A stretch of DNA of 64,000 bases, taken from the NCBI RefSeq assembly GCF_005405265.1, contig NZ_BJDS01000007.1, positions 1 to 64,000 on the forward strand, written 5' to 3'. The DNA is from Enterococcus songbeiensis (lineage in GTDB: Bacteria; Bacillota; Bacilli; Lactobacillales; Enterococcaceae). This document shows positions 53,706 through 62,911 of the stretch, in pieces. Each line of letters starts with the position of its first letter. Position 1 is the first letter of the stretch. The notes below the pieces were generated by a model. It searched no databases and was not told where the DNA came from. It saw nothing but the letters and a program-made list of their open reading frames with translations. The translations under genes and the position numbers were made by a program.

Positions 53706-54298
53706 AGCCACAGATATGTGAAAATTGTGGAAGTACGGAATTCCACGAAACTACCAATGGTTGGAAATGCGATTATTGTAAAACAGTGTATGTAGCAGAA
53801 AAAGCAAAACCTGAAATAGATACTGTGCTAACTTTATCGAAAGTAAAATGGGGGAAACTGATTTTAGCAGTTTTCCTAGTGTCACTAACGATCTTCATAG
53901 GTAAAATTTTTATTCGTTCCATTTCTTCTGAAACTGCTGAACCATCAAAACCCGATGAGGCGACTTATACTTTATGGACGTCTGATTCTGAGGAAAAAGA
54001 TATCAGTAGCGTTTCTGGATGGAGCCAATCGGTTTTTGACGCCATCCAAGTAGCAACAGAAGAATATAACGAAAAAACAGAAAAGTATTCTTATACCAAT
54101 GGCGGAAATTATGCTGATTTGGAAAAAATAGTCGGCAAACCAACAAGTAGAGTTACTTGGGAACAGGAGGAGTATGGACACCCTGCAAAGGTAATAGCGG
54201 AATGGCAAAATAATGAAAGCGGAGAGTATGCCGGGATGACCGTCACTGTTACCTATAATAAAAAAACGTTGATGATTATTGATAAAGATGTGTATTAA
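53702..54298 (+). CDS. zinc-ribbon membrane protein 2 (paralogue)
   Basis: 198 residues with the same layout: zinc ribbon (CENCGSTEFHETTNGWKCDYC), transmembrane helix (about 49-70) and an extracellular domain with a SmpA/BamE-like pattern (YADLEKIVGKPTSRVTWEQ). Probably arose by duplication of the preceding gene. Function unknown. Confidence 0.65.
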   Translation: MKPQICENCGSTEFHETTNGWKCDYCKTVYVAEKAKPEIDTVLTLSKVKWGKLILAVFLVSLTIFIGKIFIRSISSETAEPSKPDEATYTLWTSDSEEKDISSVSGWSQSVFDAIQVATEEYNEKTEKYSYTNGGNYADLEKIVGKPTSRVTWEQEEYGHPAKVIAEWQNNESGEYAGMTVTVTYNKKTLMIIDKDVY

Positions 54299-54410
54299 TG
54301 TAGTTCGTAGAAAGGTGCAAGAACCCGTCTAGCTATTAAAAAGTTCAGACCTCCTGTATACTTAAGAAAAGGATTTTTCTGCAAAAGGTTTGGGTACAGG
54401 AGGGAATCTT

Positions 54411-55307
54411 ATGAAGCCGGTCATCGTTGCTGAGAAAATAAAAAAAGAATTTTCTAACAATGTCGCATTAAGTGAGATTGATCTGACAATCAACGAGAAT
54501 GAATGTGTTGCCTTATTAGGAAAAAATGGGGCAGGGAAAAGTACACTTCTAAATATTATATTGGGAAATTATTTTCAAACGAGTGGAAGTATTACAATGA
54601 GTTTTGAAAAAAATGAAATCGGTTTTTTACCACAAAAAACGAATTTTCCCGATGATGTAAAAGTAAAGGAGCTTCTTCATTTTGTCGGCAGCTATGGGGA
54701 AAATCATCTGTCTGAAGAAGAGAGGAACAATATCTTAAAATTTTCTTCTGAACAATTAAATCAATTTGCCGCAAAATTATCTGGTGGACAACAACGGCTC
54801 CTTGATTTTTGTTTGTCTATCATTAATAAACCTAAATTGCTGATTATGGATGAACCAACGAATGGTATGGATACCAGCACTCGAAAGCATTTTTGGGAGA
54901 TTATCCAGCAATTGATGGATAATGAAACAACAATTGTTTTTACGACACATTATATTGAAGAAGTGAATTACAGTTCAGATCGAGTGATTTTGTTAAACGA
55001 TGGAGAACTGATTGCTGATGACACGCCTTACCATCTTCGAATGCTGGATCACGAGAAGATACTTTGGATCGAATCCGATAACTATACACCATATAAAGAA
55101 AAAATCCAAAAAATAATTTCCGTTAATCAAATCCGCATTGTTGAAACGAATGAATTGACAAAATGGCACTTTCAAGCTGAGCAGACAAGCAGAATTTTTG
55201 AAGAACTGTTAGCCATCGACTTTCCTTTAGAAAAAATCGAGTTAACCAATACCTCCTTATTGGATACGATTTTTAATGAAAAAGGAAAAGAGAGAAAGGC
55301 GGAATAA
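54411..55307 (+). CDS. ABC transporter ATP-binding protein
   Basis: 298 residues from ATG 54411 (AGGAGGG upstream). Walker A GKNGAGKST (37-45), signature LSGGQQ, Walker B LLIMDEPTNG, H-loop TTHYIEE. The C-terminal 80 residues are typical of drug/bacteriocin exporters of the ABC-2 type. Its permease starts 3 nt downstream. Confidence 0.92.
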   Translation: MKPVIVAEKIKKEFSNNVALSEIDLTINENECVALLGKNGAGKSTLLNIILGNYFQTSGSITMSFEKNEIGFLPQKTNFPDDVKVKELLHFVGSYGENHLSEEERNNILKFSSEQLNQFAAKLSGGQQRLLDFCLSIINKPKLLIMDEPTNGMDTSTRKHFWEIIQQLMDNETTIVFTTHYIEEVNYSSDRVILLNDGELIADDTPYHLRMLDHEKILWIESDNYTPYKEKIQKIISVNQIRIVETNELTKWHFQAEQTSRIFEELLAIDFPLEKIELTNTSLLDTIFNEKGKERKAE

Positions 55308-55310
55308 GCA

Positions 55311-56045
55311 ATGAGAAACTTGATGAAAGTCGAATTATTGCGGATTACCCGCAACAAAAAATATTTGCTTATGAGCATCGCTATGCCGGTTGCATTTTAC
55401 CTAATCTTTACGGCGGTGCTTAAACTTCCCAATCCAGAATATCAAAAGATCTTCATGAAGGAATATCTTATTTCAATGACAACCTTTAGCTTAACCAGCT
55501 TTTCTATTTTCACTTTCCCATTTGAAATTATCGAAGACAAGAAAAATGGATGGCGCGTCCTTTTGAATCGACTACCAATCAAAAAATTTGATATTTATTT
55601 AATCAAGATAATAAAAATGTTACTCCTCTTCATTTTGGCGATTTTTCTTGTCTTCATGACCGGATTTTTTGTACGAAAAGTTGATTTGACCGTGCAACAA
55701 TGGATTATTTCTGCTTTGTTGCTGTTGTTTGGGGCAACGATTTTTCTAAGTCTGGGAACGATTCTCAGCAATTTTAAGGATGAAAAAACAGTGTCTGTTT
55801 TTGCGAATATCTTGTTTTTAGGATTAGCCATGTTGGGTGGATTGTGGTTTCCGACTGATCAATTTCCTGACTGGTTACAAACTATTTCCCAAATGACACC
55901 GACTTATCATTTTCGAGAATTGGCTGTGGTCTATATCGAGAATGGTTCCGTACCGCTAACTTCTGTTTTGATTATGATAGCTTATGGGGTTGTCTTTTTA
56001 GGTATCTCGTTTCTTATTTCAAGAAAACGGGAGGATGTGGCTTGA
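55311..56045 (+). CDS. ABC-2 type permease
   Basis: 244 residues, six hydrophobic segments, with the ABC-2 end motif (GGLWFPTDQFPDWLQTISQM). Forms the membrane part with the preceding ATPase; an efflux or immunity function is likely. Followed by a terminator. Confidence 0.88.
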   Translation: MRNLMKVELLRITRNKKYLLMSIAMPVAFYLIFTAVLKLPNPEYQKIFMKEYLISMTTFSLTSFSIFTFPFEIIEDKKNGWRVLLNRLPIKKFDIYLIKIIKMLLLFILAIFLVFMTGFFVRKVDLTVQQWIISALLLLFGATIFLSLGTILSNFKDEKTVSVFANILFLGLAMLGGLWFPTDQFPDWLQTISQMTPTYHFRELAVVYIENGSVPLTSVLIMIAYGVVFLGISFLISRKREDVA

Positions 56046-56064
56046 TAAAAGTAGAAGCTGTAAA

Positions 56065-56099
56065 AAAGAAGTATCCGCATATGTTGGATACTTCTTTTT
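56065..56099. terminator. bidirectional terminator
   Basis: AAGAAGTATCC (56066-56076) pairs perfectly with GGATACTTCTT (56086-56096), with flanking A and T runs. Confidence 0.9.
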
Positions 56100-56118
56100 G
56101 AGGTTACAAATAGAATAA

Positions 56119-57099
56119 TTACTCCGCCGGTGGGCGATAGCCGGCAGCTTTTGCTTCTGCAATAGTCTTGAACCAAGCCTTCGGATTTGTCGTTTTGTCA
56201 TAATATTTCGAACCGGGAATATGATAAATTCCGCTATTGGAGCCTTTGATCAAGCCATTGCCATTTTTATCGACAAATTTTTTTTCTTCGCTCACGGATT
56301 CTGTTGTACTGGTTGTTGAAGAGCCGATTCGACTGGTGCCATCTGAATAATTGATTGTTACACCATCCTGAATGTTAAAAATATACACGTTAAATTGGAT
56401 ATCGTCACTGTCAATGGATTGTGCCTGCATGTGTACGCCACGAGCAACTAATTCTTCTCCATTAAAAACCGGAACGACAGAATAACGAACATACTTTGTT
56501 GGGTTTTCTTTAAGGAAATAGGCGATGTCGGACTCAAAACGCAGCATTTCCGGACTATTCAATTGTCTAGTACCAGTAATCAAATTTTTCAAATTATTAT
56601 TTTGCCCAGTCAACTGGAAGCCAATCAAATGGGACCGATTGTACAGATAGCCGTCTTTGATTTTTTTATTCCGCCAGCCGGTAGGGTCCACGGTCAAGGG
56701 TTCACGCTTTTCAGTCGGCATCAGACTTTTTTTGAGTAATGCTTCGGCATAGGTTGGTCGATTCAAAGAATCTAAATCGCCATATTTTTCCCAAGGACCA
56801 TTTTTGGTGGTCAAATCTTTTTGGGTGAAGGTGGGCTTCCCTTGATTTATATCAATGGTCTGCGTTCCTTTATAACTCAACTCTGCAAGTTCGCTATTGG
56901 TTGCTTGAATGTTTTCCTGTGAAACTGAATCAGAACTTGATTCTTTTCCCGGAAGATTGAGTGAGGAACAGCCTGCCAGAAAAATTGCCGTTAAGCTAAT
57001 CAGGGATAGCAGTTCATATTTTTTCTTTTTTGAAAGATGGGAAAAGACTAGGGGGGTCAAAATAATAAAAATTCCCACTATTACATAGATAAAGTGCAT
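56119..57099 (-). CDS. secreted DNA/RNA non-specific endonuclease (EndA/NucA-like)
   Basis: 326 residues. Two N-terminal hydrophobic segments, the second ending in a lipobox LAGCSS (Cys about 44). A beta-beta-alpha-metal nuclease domain carries the NRSHLIGFQL motif (catalytic His) and NLITGTRQLN. A Ser/Thr linker precedes a C-terminal domain (GNGLIKGSNSGIYHIPGSKY) found on secreted nucleases. AAGGAG precedes ATG 57099. Nutrient scavenging or DNA uptake are possible roles. Confidence 0.85.
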   Translation of the reverse strand: MHFIYVIVGIFIILTPLVFSHLSKKKKYELLSLISLTAIFLAGCSSLNLPGKESSSDSVSQENIQATNSELAELSYKGTQTIDINQGKPTFTQKDLTTKNGPWEKYGDLDSLNRPTYAEALLKKSLMPTEKREPLTVDPTGWRNKKIKDGYLYNRSHLIGFQLTGQNNNLKNLITGTRQLNSPEMLRFESDIAYFLKENPTKYVRYSVVPVFNGEELVARGVHMQAQSIDSDDIQFNVYIFNIQDGVTINYSDGTSRIGSSTTSTTESVSEEKKFVDKNGNGLIKGSNSGIYHIPGSKYYDKTTNPKAWFKTIAEAKAAGYRPPAE

Positions 57100-57206
57100 A
57101 TTATTCTCCTTTTACTAAAAAATCTAAAAAGCTCTTTATGAGTATATAACAATTTTTTATTTTTGGGGACGTTTGAAATAAAAAAGAATCTGGATTATCC
57201 CAGATT

Positions 57207-57908
57207 CTACTGTGGTTCATCATAGGTTGCCCAAACAGATTGTGCAATTTCAAAGGGACGTGCTTTTTTGCCATCAATAGGCTCGTAAAGCAGTTCTTTT
57301 TGCGTTTCAGGGATTTTTAAGACGTCCAGAAAATGGTTTGTTTCCTTCAAAAAACCAATCTTAGCAAATTCATTTTTTTCCAAAGTATACTGGATACCTG
57401 TTAATTTTGCTTCTTTGTCTGCGGTAAATTCTGATCTATCCCGTAAATAGACGACTTGATTACGGAAAAGAAAATAATAAGAGTCATAGGCAGTCCCAAG
57501 ATAATCAACAGATTCGCTAACCGGATGAGAAGTGTACATACCAAGTGCCTCAATACCCGCCCGATTCTGAAATCTTTTGAATGAATTGATTGTTTCTTCG
57601 TCATAAGGTTCATACCCAGTAAAAGTCAGCTCACGGTCACGAATATTTGGTAAAACGTCGCGACTGACCGTGTAGAATTCCTGAAGTCGATTGTGTTGGA
57701 GATAAAAAACACCACCAATAGTTAACAAAGCAACGAAAGAAAAAATGGCTACATGCTTGCTGAATCGGTAATGATGATAGATTACGGCAAACATAAAAAC
57801 AAGTAACAGCAAAGCTCCCATGACAATCAAAATAGGGGAAATAATTACTGAAAAACGTTCACCGGCAATCCATTCTTTTAACTCAATAAAGGCAAAGATA
57901 AGAATCAT
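57207..57908 (-). CDS. hypothetical membrane protein
   Basis: 233 residues: two N-terminal helices (about 20-42, 50-70) and an extracellular domain. AGGAG abuts the ATG at 57908 with no spacer, so the true start may be slightly downstream on a non-standard codon or the gene may be weakly translated. Function unknown. Confidence 0.55.
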   Translation of the reverse strand: MILIFAFIELKEWIAGERFSVIISPILIVMGALLLLVFMFAVIYHHYRFSKHVAIFSFVALLTIGGVFYLQHNRLQEFYTVSRDVLPNIRDRELTFTGYEPYDEETINSFKRFQNRAGIEALGMYTSHPVSESVDYLGTAYDSYYFLFRNQVVYLRDRSEFTADKEAKLTGIQYTLEKNEFAKIGFLKETNHFLDVLKIPETQKELLYEPIDGKKARPFEIAQSVWATYDEPQ

Positions 57909-57974
57909 CTCCTAAAAAACAATTGTTACGGTTATCATACCATAATGCTCAAAAAATACTATCTCATTCTCCCA

Positions 57975-58853
57975 TTACGCGTTTGTTTCAAAATAAAAGG
58001 AATACAAATCTTTTAAATCAATTGCTGTAATCGCCATTTCTTCAACGCCTAGAACCTGTAATTGCTGAAAAATGGAGGCTATATCATCTGTGTTTTTAAC
58101 AAAAGGAATATAGCTAGTTCCATTTGGAAGAGTGGTTACCTGTTTTCCATTGATGGTAGTAGTTTTTTTCAACGTGAATTTAAATTTTACCACAGGTTCA
58201 TTATCCTCATTTTTTTTGATCTCTTTGATAAAATTGCCATCCTTCAAGAAAAAGATTCGATCGGAATACTGCTCTAGGTTCTCCAACAGGTGAGAAGAAA
58301 TGATGATAGTTTTTCCTTCTTCCCGTTTTTGGATCAGTAGTTGAGAAAGCAGTGTGACATTCGTCGGATCTAATCCATTCATCACTTCATCCATTAGCAT
58401 ATAAGGAGTGTTTGCGACAATTTGCATTGCAAAACATAAACGTTGGCGCATACCTAAGGAATATTCACCGACTTTTCGTTTTACATAGTTTTCCATATGC
58501 AAGTCATCAATGACTTTTAAATAGTCGATGGCAGTTTTTGACCACATTTTCTGATAGATTTTCAAATGATCACTACCTGAAAGTGAATCGTATAAGTCAC
58601 TTTGATCAGGCATCATGGTAATTTGTTCGTGAATCTTTCTTTCCGTTTGTTTATTTTGATAGGTGAGATCATCAAAGAAAACTTTTCCACTAGTCGGACT
58701 TAGATAATTCATCAATACATTTAAAAGTGTCGACTTTCCTGTACCATTAGGGGCTACTAGTCCGATGATTTCTCTTGGATATATTTGGAAAGTCAGATTC
58801 TTCAATACCGTAACTTGCTCAAAAGAAACAGTGATATTTTTTACGGAAATCAA
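57975..58853 (-). CDS. ABC transporter ATP-binding protein
   Basis: 292 residues. Walker A APNGTGKST (34-42), signature YSLGMRQR (the SLGM form common in bacteriocin-immunity and BcrA-type ATPases), Walker B MLMDEVMNG. Third gene of an operon whose stop and start codons overlap by four bases; the two upstream genes are permeases. Confidence 0.9.
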   Translation of the reverse strand: MISVKNITVSFEQVTVLKNLTFQIYPREIIGLVAPNGTGKSTLLNVLMNYLSPTSGKVFFDDLTYQNKQTERKIHEQITMMPDQSDLYDSLSGSDHLKIYQKMWSKTAIDYLKVIDDLHMENYVKRKVGEYSLGMRQRLCFAMQIVANTPYMLMDEVMNGLDPTNVTLLSQLLIQKREEGKTIIISSHLLENLEQYSDRIFFLKDGNFIKEIKKNEDNEPVVKFKFTLKKTTTINGKQVTTLPNGTSYIPFVKNTDDIASIFQQLQVLGVEEMAITAIDLKDLYSFYFETNA

Positions 58854-60049
58854 TAGAAACGCCCCTTTCTTTTGGATAGAAGATAAGAAAATCCTATTCC
58901 ACTAATTATAAATGGTGAGAATATGAGCAAGAACTGACGAATCGTAAATTTTGTAGTGACGTAAAGATAATTATGATAACCGGTAATAATCTCGCCAATT
59001 TTTATAAAAGAGCTCGGTAACCATTCATAGGCGCGAAATTCACCAATTCCTTGACGGTAATAGAGAAATTCCAGTAGGATAACTAGCAATCCTAAACCAA
59101 TATTTACTAATTCATTTCGAAATAACAGACTCAATGACATGATTAAAAAGTTTAATAAAAATCCCCAAAGGAGCAACAAGCCAAAGAAAATAAGAGTATA
59201 GTTTCCCAAAGAAATAGAGTGAAATTCCCCGTTATTCAACTGATCATTTAAATAAATCGGAATAGGATACCGAAAATCTCCAAAGCCATACTGAATGCCT
59301 ATAATCACGAATGCCGGTAAAAAAGCAATGAAAATCAAAACAAGTCCTATGAATAAGAGAAAACTTTTCCCAAGAATTCTTGAAAAGGGAGTCAAAGGAT
59401 AACCAGATACAAGAGAAGGATGTTTTGTATCCTTAGTAAGAATGTCGCTTGTCAAAAGGAGCAGCGCAATAAGAACGATTATGGGCAATATGTTTTGGCT
59501 TAATCGATAAAAAGTCTGTAAAGCAGTTCGTTCATCAAAGGCACTGAGAGCTAAAGAATAGTCAGCTTTTGCAAAGGCTTGATACTTTACTTTCTCGCGT
59601 TTGTAGGCATAGTGGCCATCAAAATGAGCAAAATAATTTCCAAGTTGATAGTACCTTGTGTTGTAGCGCAAGTCTTCCGATAGTTTTTTAAAATAAATAT
59701 CATCAGAAAAGGCATACCACTCAGCCGTTGCTTGGGCATATTTTTTTAAATCGTTCGTTTGAAGTCCACGCAAGCGTTCATAATCCAATTTATTCCATTG
59801 AGGGAAGACCTCCGCAGCAAAGCGAACCAGGTAATGAGTCGTTTCATTAATTTTTACATTTTTTAAAAAATGTTCGCGATCTTCATAACGCGCCGCAATT
59901 TCAGCTTTATTTACTTTTTCAATAGGATCGAATCTATTGACGTCAATAAAACTAAAATACAGACCGAAAATGAGAAGAAAAATAAAGATTACTTGATTTT
60001 TTCTATTCGTAATCAATTCTTTGCTTTCAATCAAGATATAGTTTTTCAT
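58850..60049 (-). CDS. ABC transporter permease 2
   Basis: 399 residues: one N-terminal helix, a large extracellular domain (about 40-180) and five to six C-terminal helices. It is a relative of the permease encoded just upstream. Overlaps both neighbours by four bases. Confidence 0.78.
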   Translation of the reverse strand: MKNYILIESKELITNRKNQVIFIFLLIFGLYFSFIDVNRFDPIEKVNKAEIAARYEDREHFLKNVKINETTHYLVRFAAEVFPQWNKLDYERLRGLQTNDLKKYAQATAEWYAFSDDIYFKKLSEDLRYNTRYYQLGNYFAHFDGHYAYKREKVKYQAFAKADYSLALSAFDERTALQTFYRLSQNILPIIVLIALLLLTSDILTKDTKHPSLVSGYPLTPFSRILGKSFLLFIGLVLIFIAFLPAFVIIGIQYGFGDFRYPIPIYLNDQLNNGEFHSISLGNYTLIFFGLLLLWGFLLNFLIMSLSLLFRNELVNIGLGLLVILLEFLYYRQGIGEFRAYEWLPSSFIKIGEIITGYHNYLYVTTKFTIRQFLLIFSPFIISGIGFSYLLSKRKGRFY

Positions 60050-61155
60050 CGATGCCTTCTTTCTTTAAGCTTCTGTGCATTTAATACGCGGCTTAAAAAA
60101 GTAATAAAAAACAAACACCAGGTTGCTAAAACACCAATACCGCTAAGAAAGGTTTCTTTTAAAAATTCTCCTTGCAGCAATTGAACGGGGTTAAGGAAAA
60201 TAGAAGGTAGAAACCAGAGACTCTTCATAAAATTTGGAAAAAAGTAGGGGAGTAAATAAAGACCAAAACTGGTGAAAATCGTGATGTACAAATTATTTAA
60301 AAGATAATTCAAGCTCAATGAAAGTAATGTTGTGAAAAGAGTCAACATTAATAGATAACCTATAATTAAAAAGAGATACAGCCAAAAAGGAACCGTCTGA
60401 TAGTTTTGGATATAGATAGGTACAGGATAACAAAGAGAACCAATCGGGGAAAAAATACCCATGATACCTGCCAGTAATAAAATCAAAAAGAGAACCAACA
60501 GAAAAATTCCAAAAAGGAAGCTGATTTTTAGGAGTATTCGTTTTCGAAAAGAAATCGGATAACCATTAGTAACAGACAAGTGATTCATTTCTTCTAGTAG
60601 TAAATCACTAGATATTAATGCATTAAGTGGAAACCAAAGAAATCCTAAGCTAACAATCAAAGAAATCATCGCCATAACAAGTGTACTGTTTTCTGTGATT
60701 AGAGGAATATGGTCTTTTTGAATCTTTTGAAAAAAAGTTTTCTCTAATTGATTCTCAGCCAATGTTGGTAGATAAGATTGATATTTTTTTGAGCCAGGAA
60801 GTGTCAGAAATGATTCTCGTACTTCAACTAATTCTAATGAGGCTTCATTAAGTAGCTTCCAGTTTTCAAACAGAAGAGCTTGTTCTTTACGAGCAAGTAA
60901 TTCTGATTGTTGGATCAGATTAAAATAAAGGGGATCTTTTTGAGTTTCTTGCTCTGATGGATCAATTTTTTTGAATTGAGATAAAATACTCTGAACAGCT
61001 TGCCGAGCTGCTGAATTCTCTTCCAATAAAAAGGGGCGGTTCTGACTAACCGTATTTCCAATTTGAATAAATGTAAAAAGAATTGTGAGAGCTAATAAGA
61101 ATTGATATTTGATGTTATGGCGATTGATTAAAAATAGCGTTTTAAAATAAGCCAA
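60046..61155 (-). CDS. ABC transporter permease 1
   Basis: 369 residues: N-terminal helix (about 14-36), extracellular domain and six helices after residue 165. The three-gene cassette (two permeases, one ATPase) resembles bacitracin/lantibiotic self-protection exporters. First gene of the operon. Confidence 0.78.
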   Translation of the reverse strand: MAYFKTLFLINRHNIKYQFLLALTILFTFIQIGNTVSQNRPFLLEENSAARQAVQSILSQFKKIDPSEQETQKDPLYFNLIQQSELLARKEQALLFENWKLLNEASLELVEVRESFLTLPGSKKYQSYLPTLAENQLEKTFFQKIQKDHIPLITENSTLVMAMISLIVSLGFLWFPLNALISSDLLLEEMNHLSVTNGYPISFRKRILLKISFLFGIFLLVLFLILLLAGIMGIFSPIGSLCYPVPIYIQNYQTVPFWLYLFLIIGYLLMLTLFTTLLSLSLNYLLNNLYITIFTSFGLYLLPYFFPNFMKSLWFLPSIFLNPVQLLQGEFLKETFLSGIGVLATWCLFFITFLSRVLNAQKLKERRHR

Positions 61156-61435
61156 AATAGTACACCTACCAAAATAAAATTCAATTACTCTTTAATAAGA
61201 TTTTAGAAATAGTATAACATTGAACGAAATAAAAGGCGAAATATTCTGAAAATGAATTTGATTCTCTTTTCGCTGATTGAGTTGTGGAACACAATTTTCC
61301 CAAAAAAAGGCTCGAAACCCTATTCCAGCGCTATGTCTAATGATTTTGTCGGTAAGAAATGGAGGTATTTGTGGTTTTTTTACAAAAATTTGCTAAGATT
61401 GGGATATCAAGCAGGGAGTATTGGGGGGGAATAAA

Positions 61436-61930
61436 ATGGAACTCAATCAACAGCTGAAGAAGCTGCGAATCGAGCATCAGTTAACGCAAGAAGAATTAGC
61501 AAAAAAAATTTTGGTCAGTCGACAAACGGTTTCCAATTGGGAGAATGGCAAAGCACAACCAGATTTGCAAAATTTACTGATTTTAAGCAATCTTTATCAG
61601 GTTTCCATCGATGAAATGCTGGAGAATAAGTCGGAGCCGACGTTAACCAAGACCTATCCTCTTGCAAAACGGTACATGTATGGATTAATTGTTTTTTCTG
61701 TCATTCTATTGATTCTGCAAATTATTTTGCGACCACGCGGACTGAATATTTTACTTTTTTATACAGTAGGTGGTTTGATTGGCACCGGTGTTTATATGTG
61801 GCAAACCAAACGAGCAGCAGCCCTTTATTCCCAAACAGAAAATATGTATGATATTGGTCGATGGATTTGGATTACTTTTTTTGTGGGCATTTTTTTGACA
61901 GTCATACTACAATCATTGATTGTGAATTAG
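61436..61930 (+). CDS. XRE regulator with membrane domain
   Basis: 164 residues from ATG 61436 (GGGGGA upstream). An N-terminal helix-turn-helix (1-60, LTQEELAKKILVSRQTVSNWENGKAQP) is followed by three hydrophobic helices (about 77-95, 103-120, 145-163). Divergent from the ABC operon, which it may control from the membrane. Confidence 0.82.
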   Translation: MELNQQLKKLRIEHQLTQEELAKKILVSRQTVSNWENGKAQPDLQNLLILSNLYQVSIDEMLENKSEPTLTKTYPLAKRYMYGLIVFSVILLILQIILRPRGLNILLFYTVGGLIGTGVYMWQTKRAAALYSQTENMYDIGRWIWITFFVGIFLTVILQSLIVN

Positions 61931-61940
61931 GAGGAAAAAA

Positions 61941-62624
61941 ATGAAGCAGGGAGCATTACTTACGATAAGTTCACAAGAAAAATATGGGTTGTTTTGGGCG
62001 CAACAAGATCAGGTCTACGAACCAAGAGCGTTGAATGTTCTTAAAGCTGAAAACAGCGATTATGAATGGCAGTTGGTAAGCCTTTCGGATATGAACAAAG
62101 ACACAATTCTTGCGTATCAGGCAGTGGCTTTTACACCGATTACGCTGAAATATAAAAAAGAAATTCTTCAATGGTACCCAACAGTAGAAGTGATCTTGAT
62201 TTCCACAGATCAGTTTATGCGGTTTTTGGCACCAAAGGCTGCGGTTATAGGTCAAACGACTGGTTATCTGATTGTTGCCGGCTCAGACATCAATCAAAAT
62301 AAACTGCCTAAAGAGTTGAGCCCGCAATTTAAAGAAGAGAATCTTCGTCAATTAATGAGAGAGTATCCCTCAGTTTATTGGCTTGTGAAGACGTTAGAAG
62401 AGACAAGGGAACTATTGCACCACAATACCAAACACGTCACCGTAGCTTTGGCACCAAAAGCATGGGGATATGAAACACAATTGCAGGAAGAATTTCCAGA
62501 GATTAAAATTTTACGAATTACCCCAAAAAATTTGATGGCGACTCCGAAAGAATATGAAAAAGTTATGCTGGCTGTCGCTATTGTTACAATGATTTTATTG
62601 GCTTTAATGGGAATTTTTCAATGA
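61941..62624 (+). CDS. unknown tail-anchored protein
   Basis: 227 residues, soluble alpha/beta body and a single C-terminal transmembrane helix (about 206-224), so it is tail-anchored. Ten nt after the HTH gene, with AGGAGG upstream. Two duplicated-looking halves (PKAAVIGQTT and APKAWGYETQ). No family recognised. Confidence 0.6.
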   Translation: MKQGALLTISSQEKYGLFWAQQDQVYEPRALNVLKAENSDYEWQLVSLSDMNKDTILAYQAVAFTPITLKYKKEILQWYPTVEVILISTDQFMRFLAPKAAVIGQTTGYLIVAGSDINQNKLPKELSPQFKEENLRQLMREYPSVYWLVKTLEETRELLHHNTKHVTVALAPKAWGYETQLQEEFPEIKILRITPKNLMATPKEYEKVMLAVAIVTMILLALMGIFQ

Positions 62625-62734
62625 TGAAAGTGAAAGGAACCGTTGTTATAAAATAACTGAAATGAAAATATTTTTGGAAAATAAAGTTTTTACTTGCACA
62701 TGTTCTTCAACTTTGTTACTCTTAATATAACGAA

Positions 62735-62877
62735 AGAAAAGAATATCTCCTTAGGGGAGTAACTGGCGAGTATTCGCGATAATATCAACAGTAAGTTGGT
62801 CGTTTTCGATCATCTGGTATTATATTAAACAGTAAGACCTAAGATGACTATCCAGATAGTTGTCTTGGGTCTTTTTC
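62735..62877 (+). ncRNA. yybP-ykoY (Mn2+) riboswitch with terminator expression platform
   Basis: The conserved core TTAGGGGAGTAACTGGCGAG and ATATCAACA lie at 62751-62790. A long hairpin 62834-62851 with 62856-62872 ends in TTTTT and can act as the off state. In other Firmicutes Mn2+ binding prevents termination and turns on Mn2+ exporters, which fits the P-type ATPase that follows. Confidence 0.85.
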
Positions 62878-62911
62878 TTTTCTTTCAAATCAAATTATTG
62901 GAGGTTCTCGA

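Noticed and set aside
61252..61434. 60-codon plus-strand ORF before the HTH regulator
   Set aside because: No ribosome site, and the sequence has no protein-like character; it is probably the regulator's upstream region.
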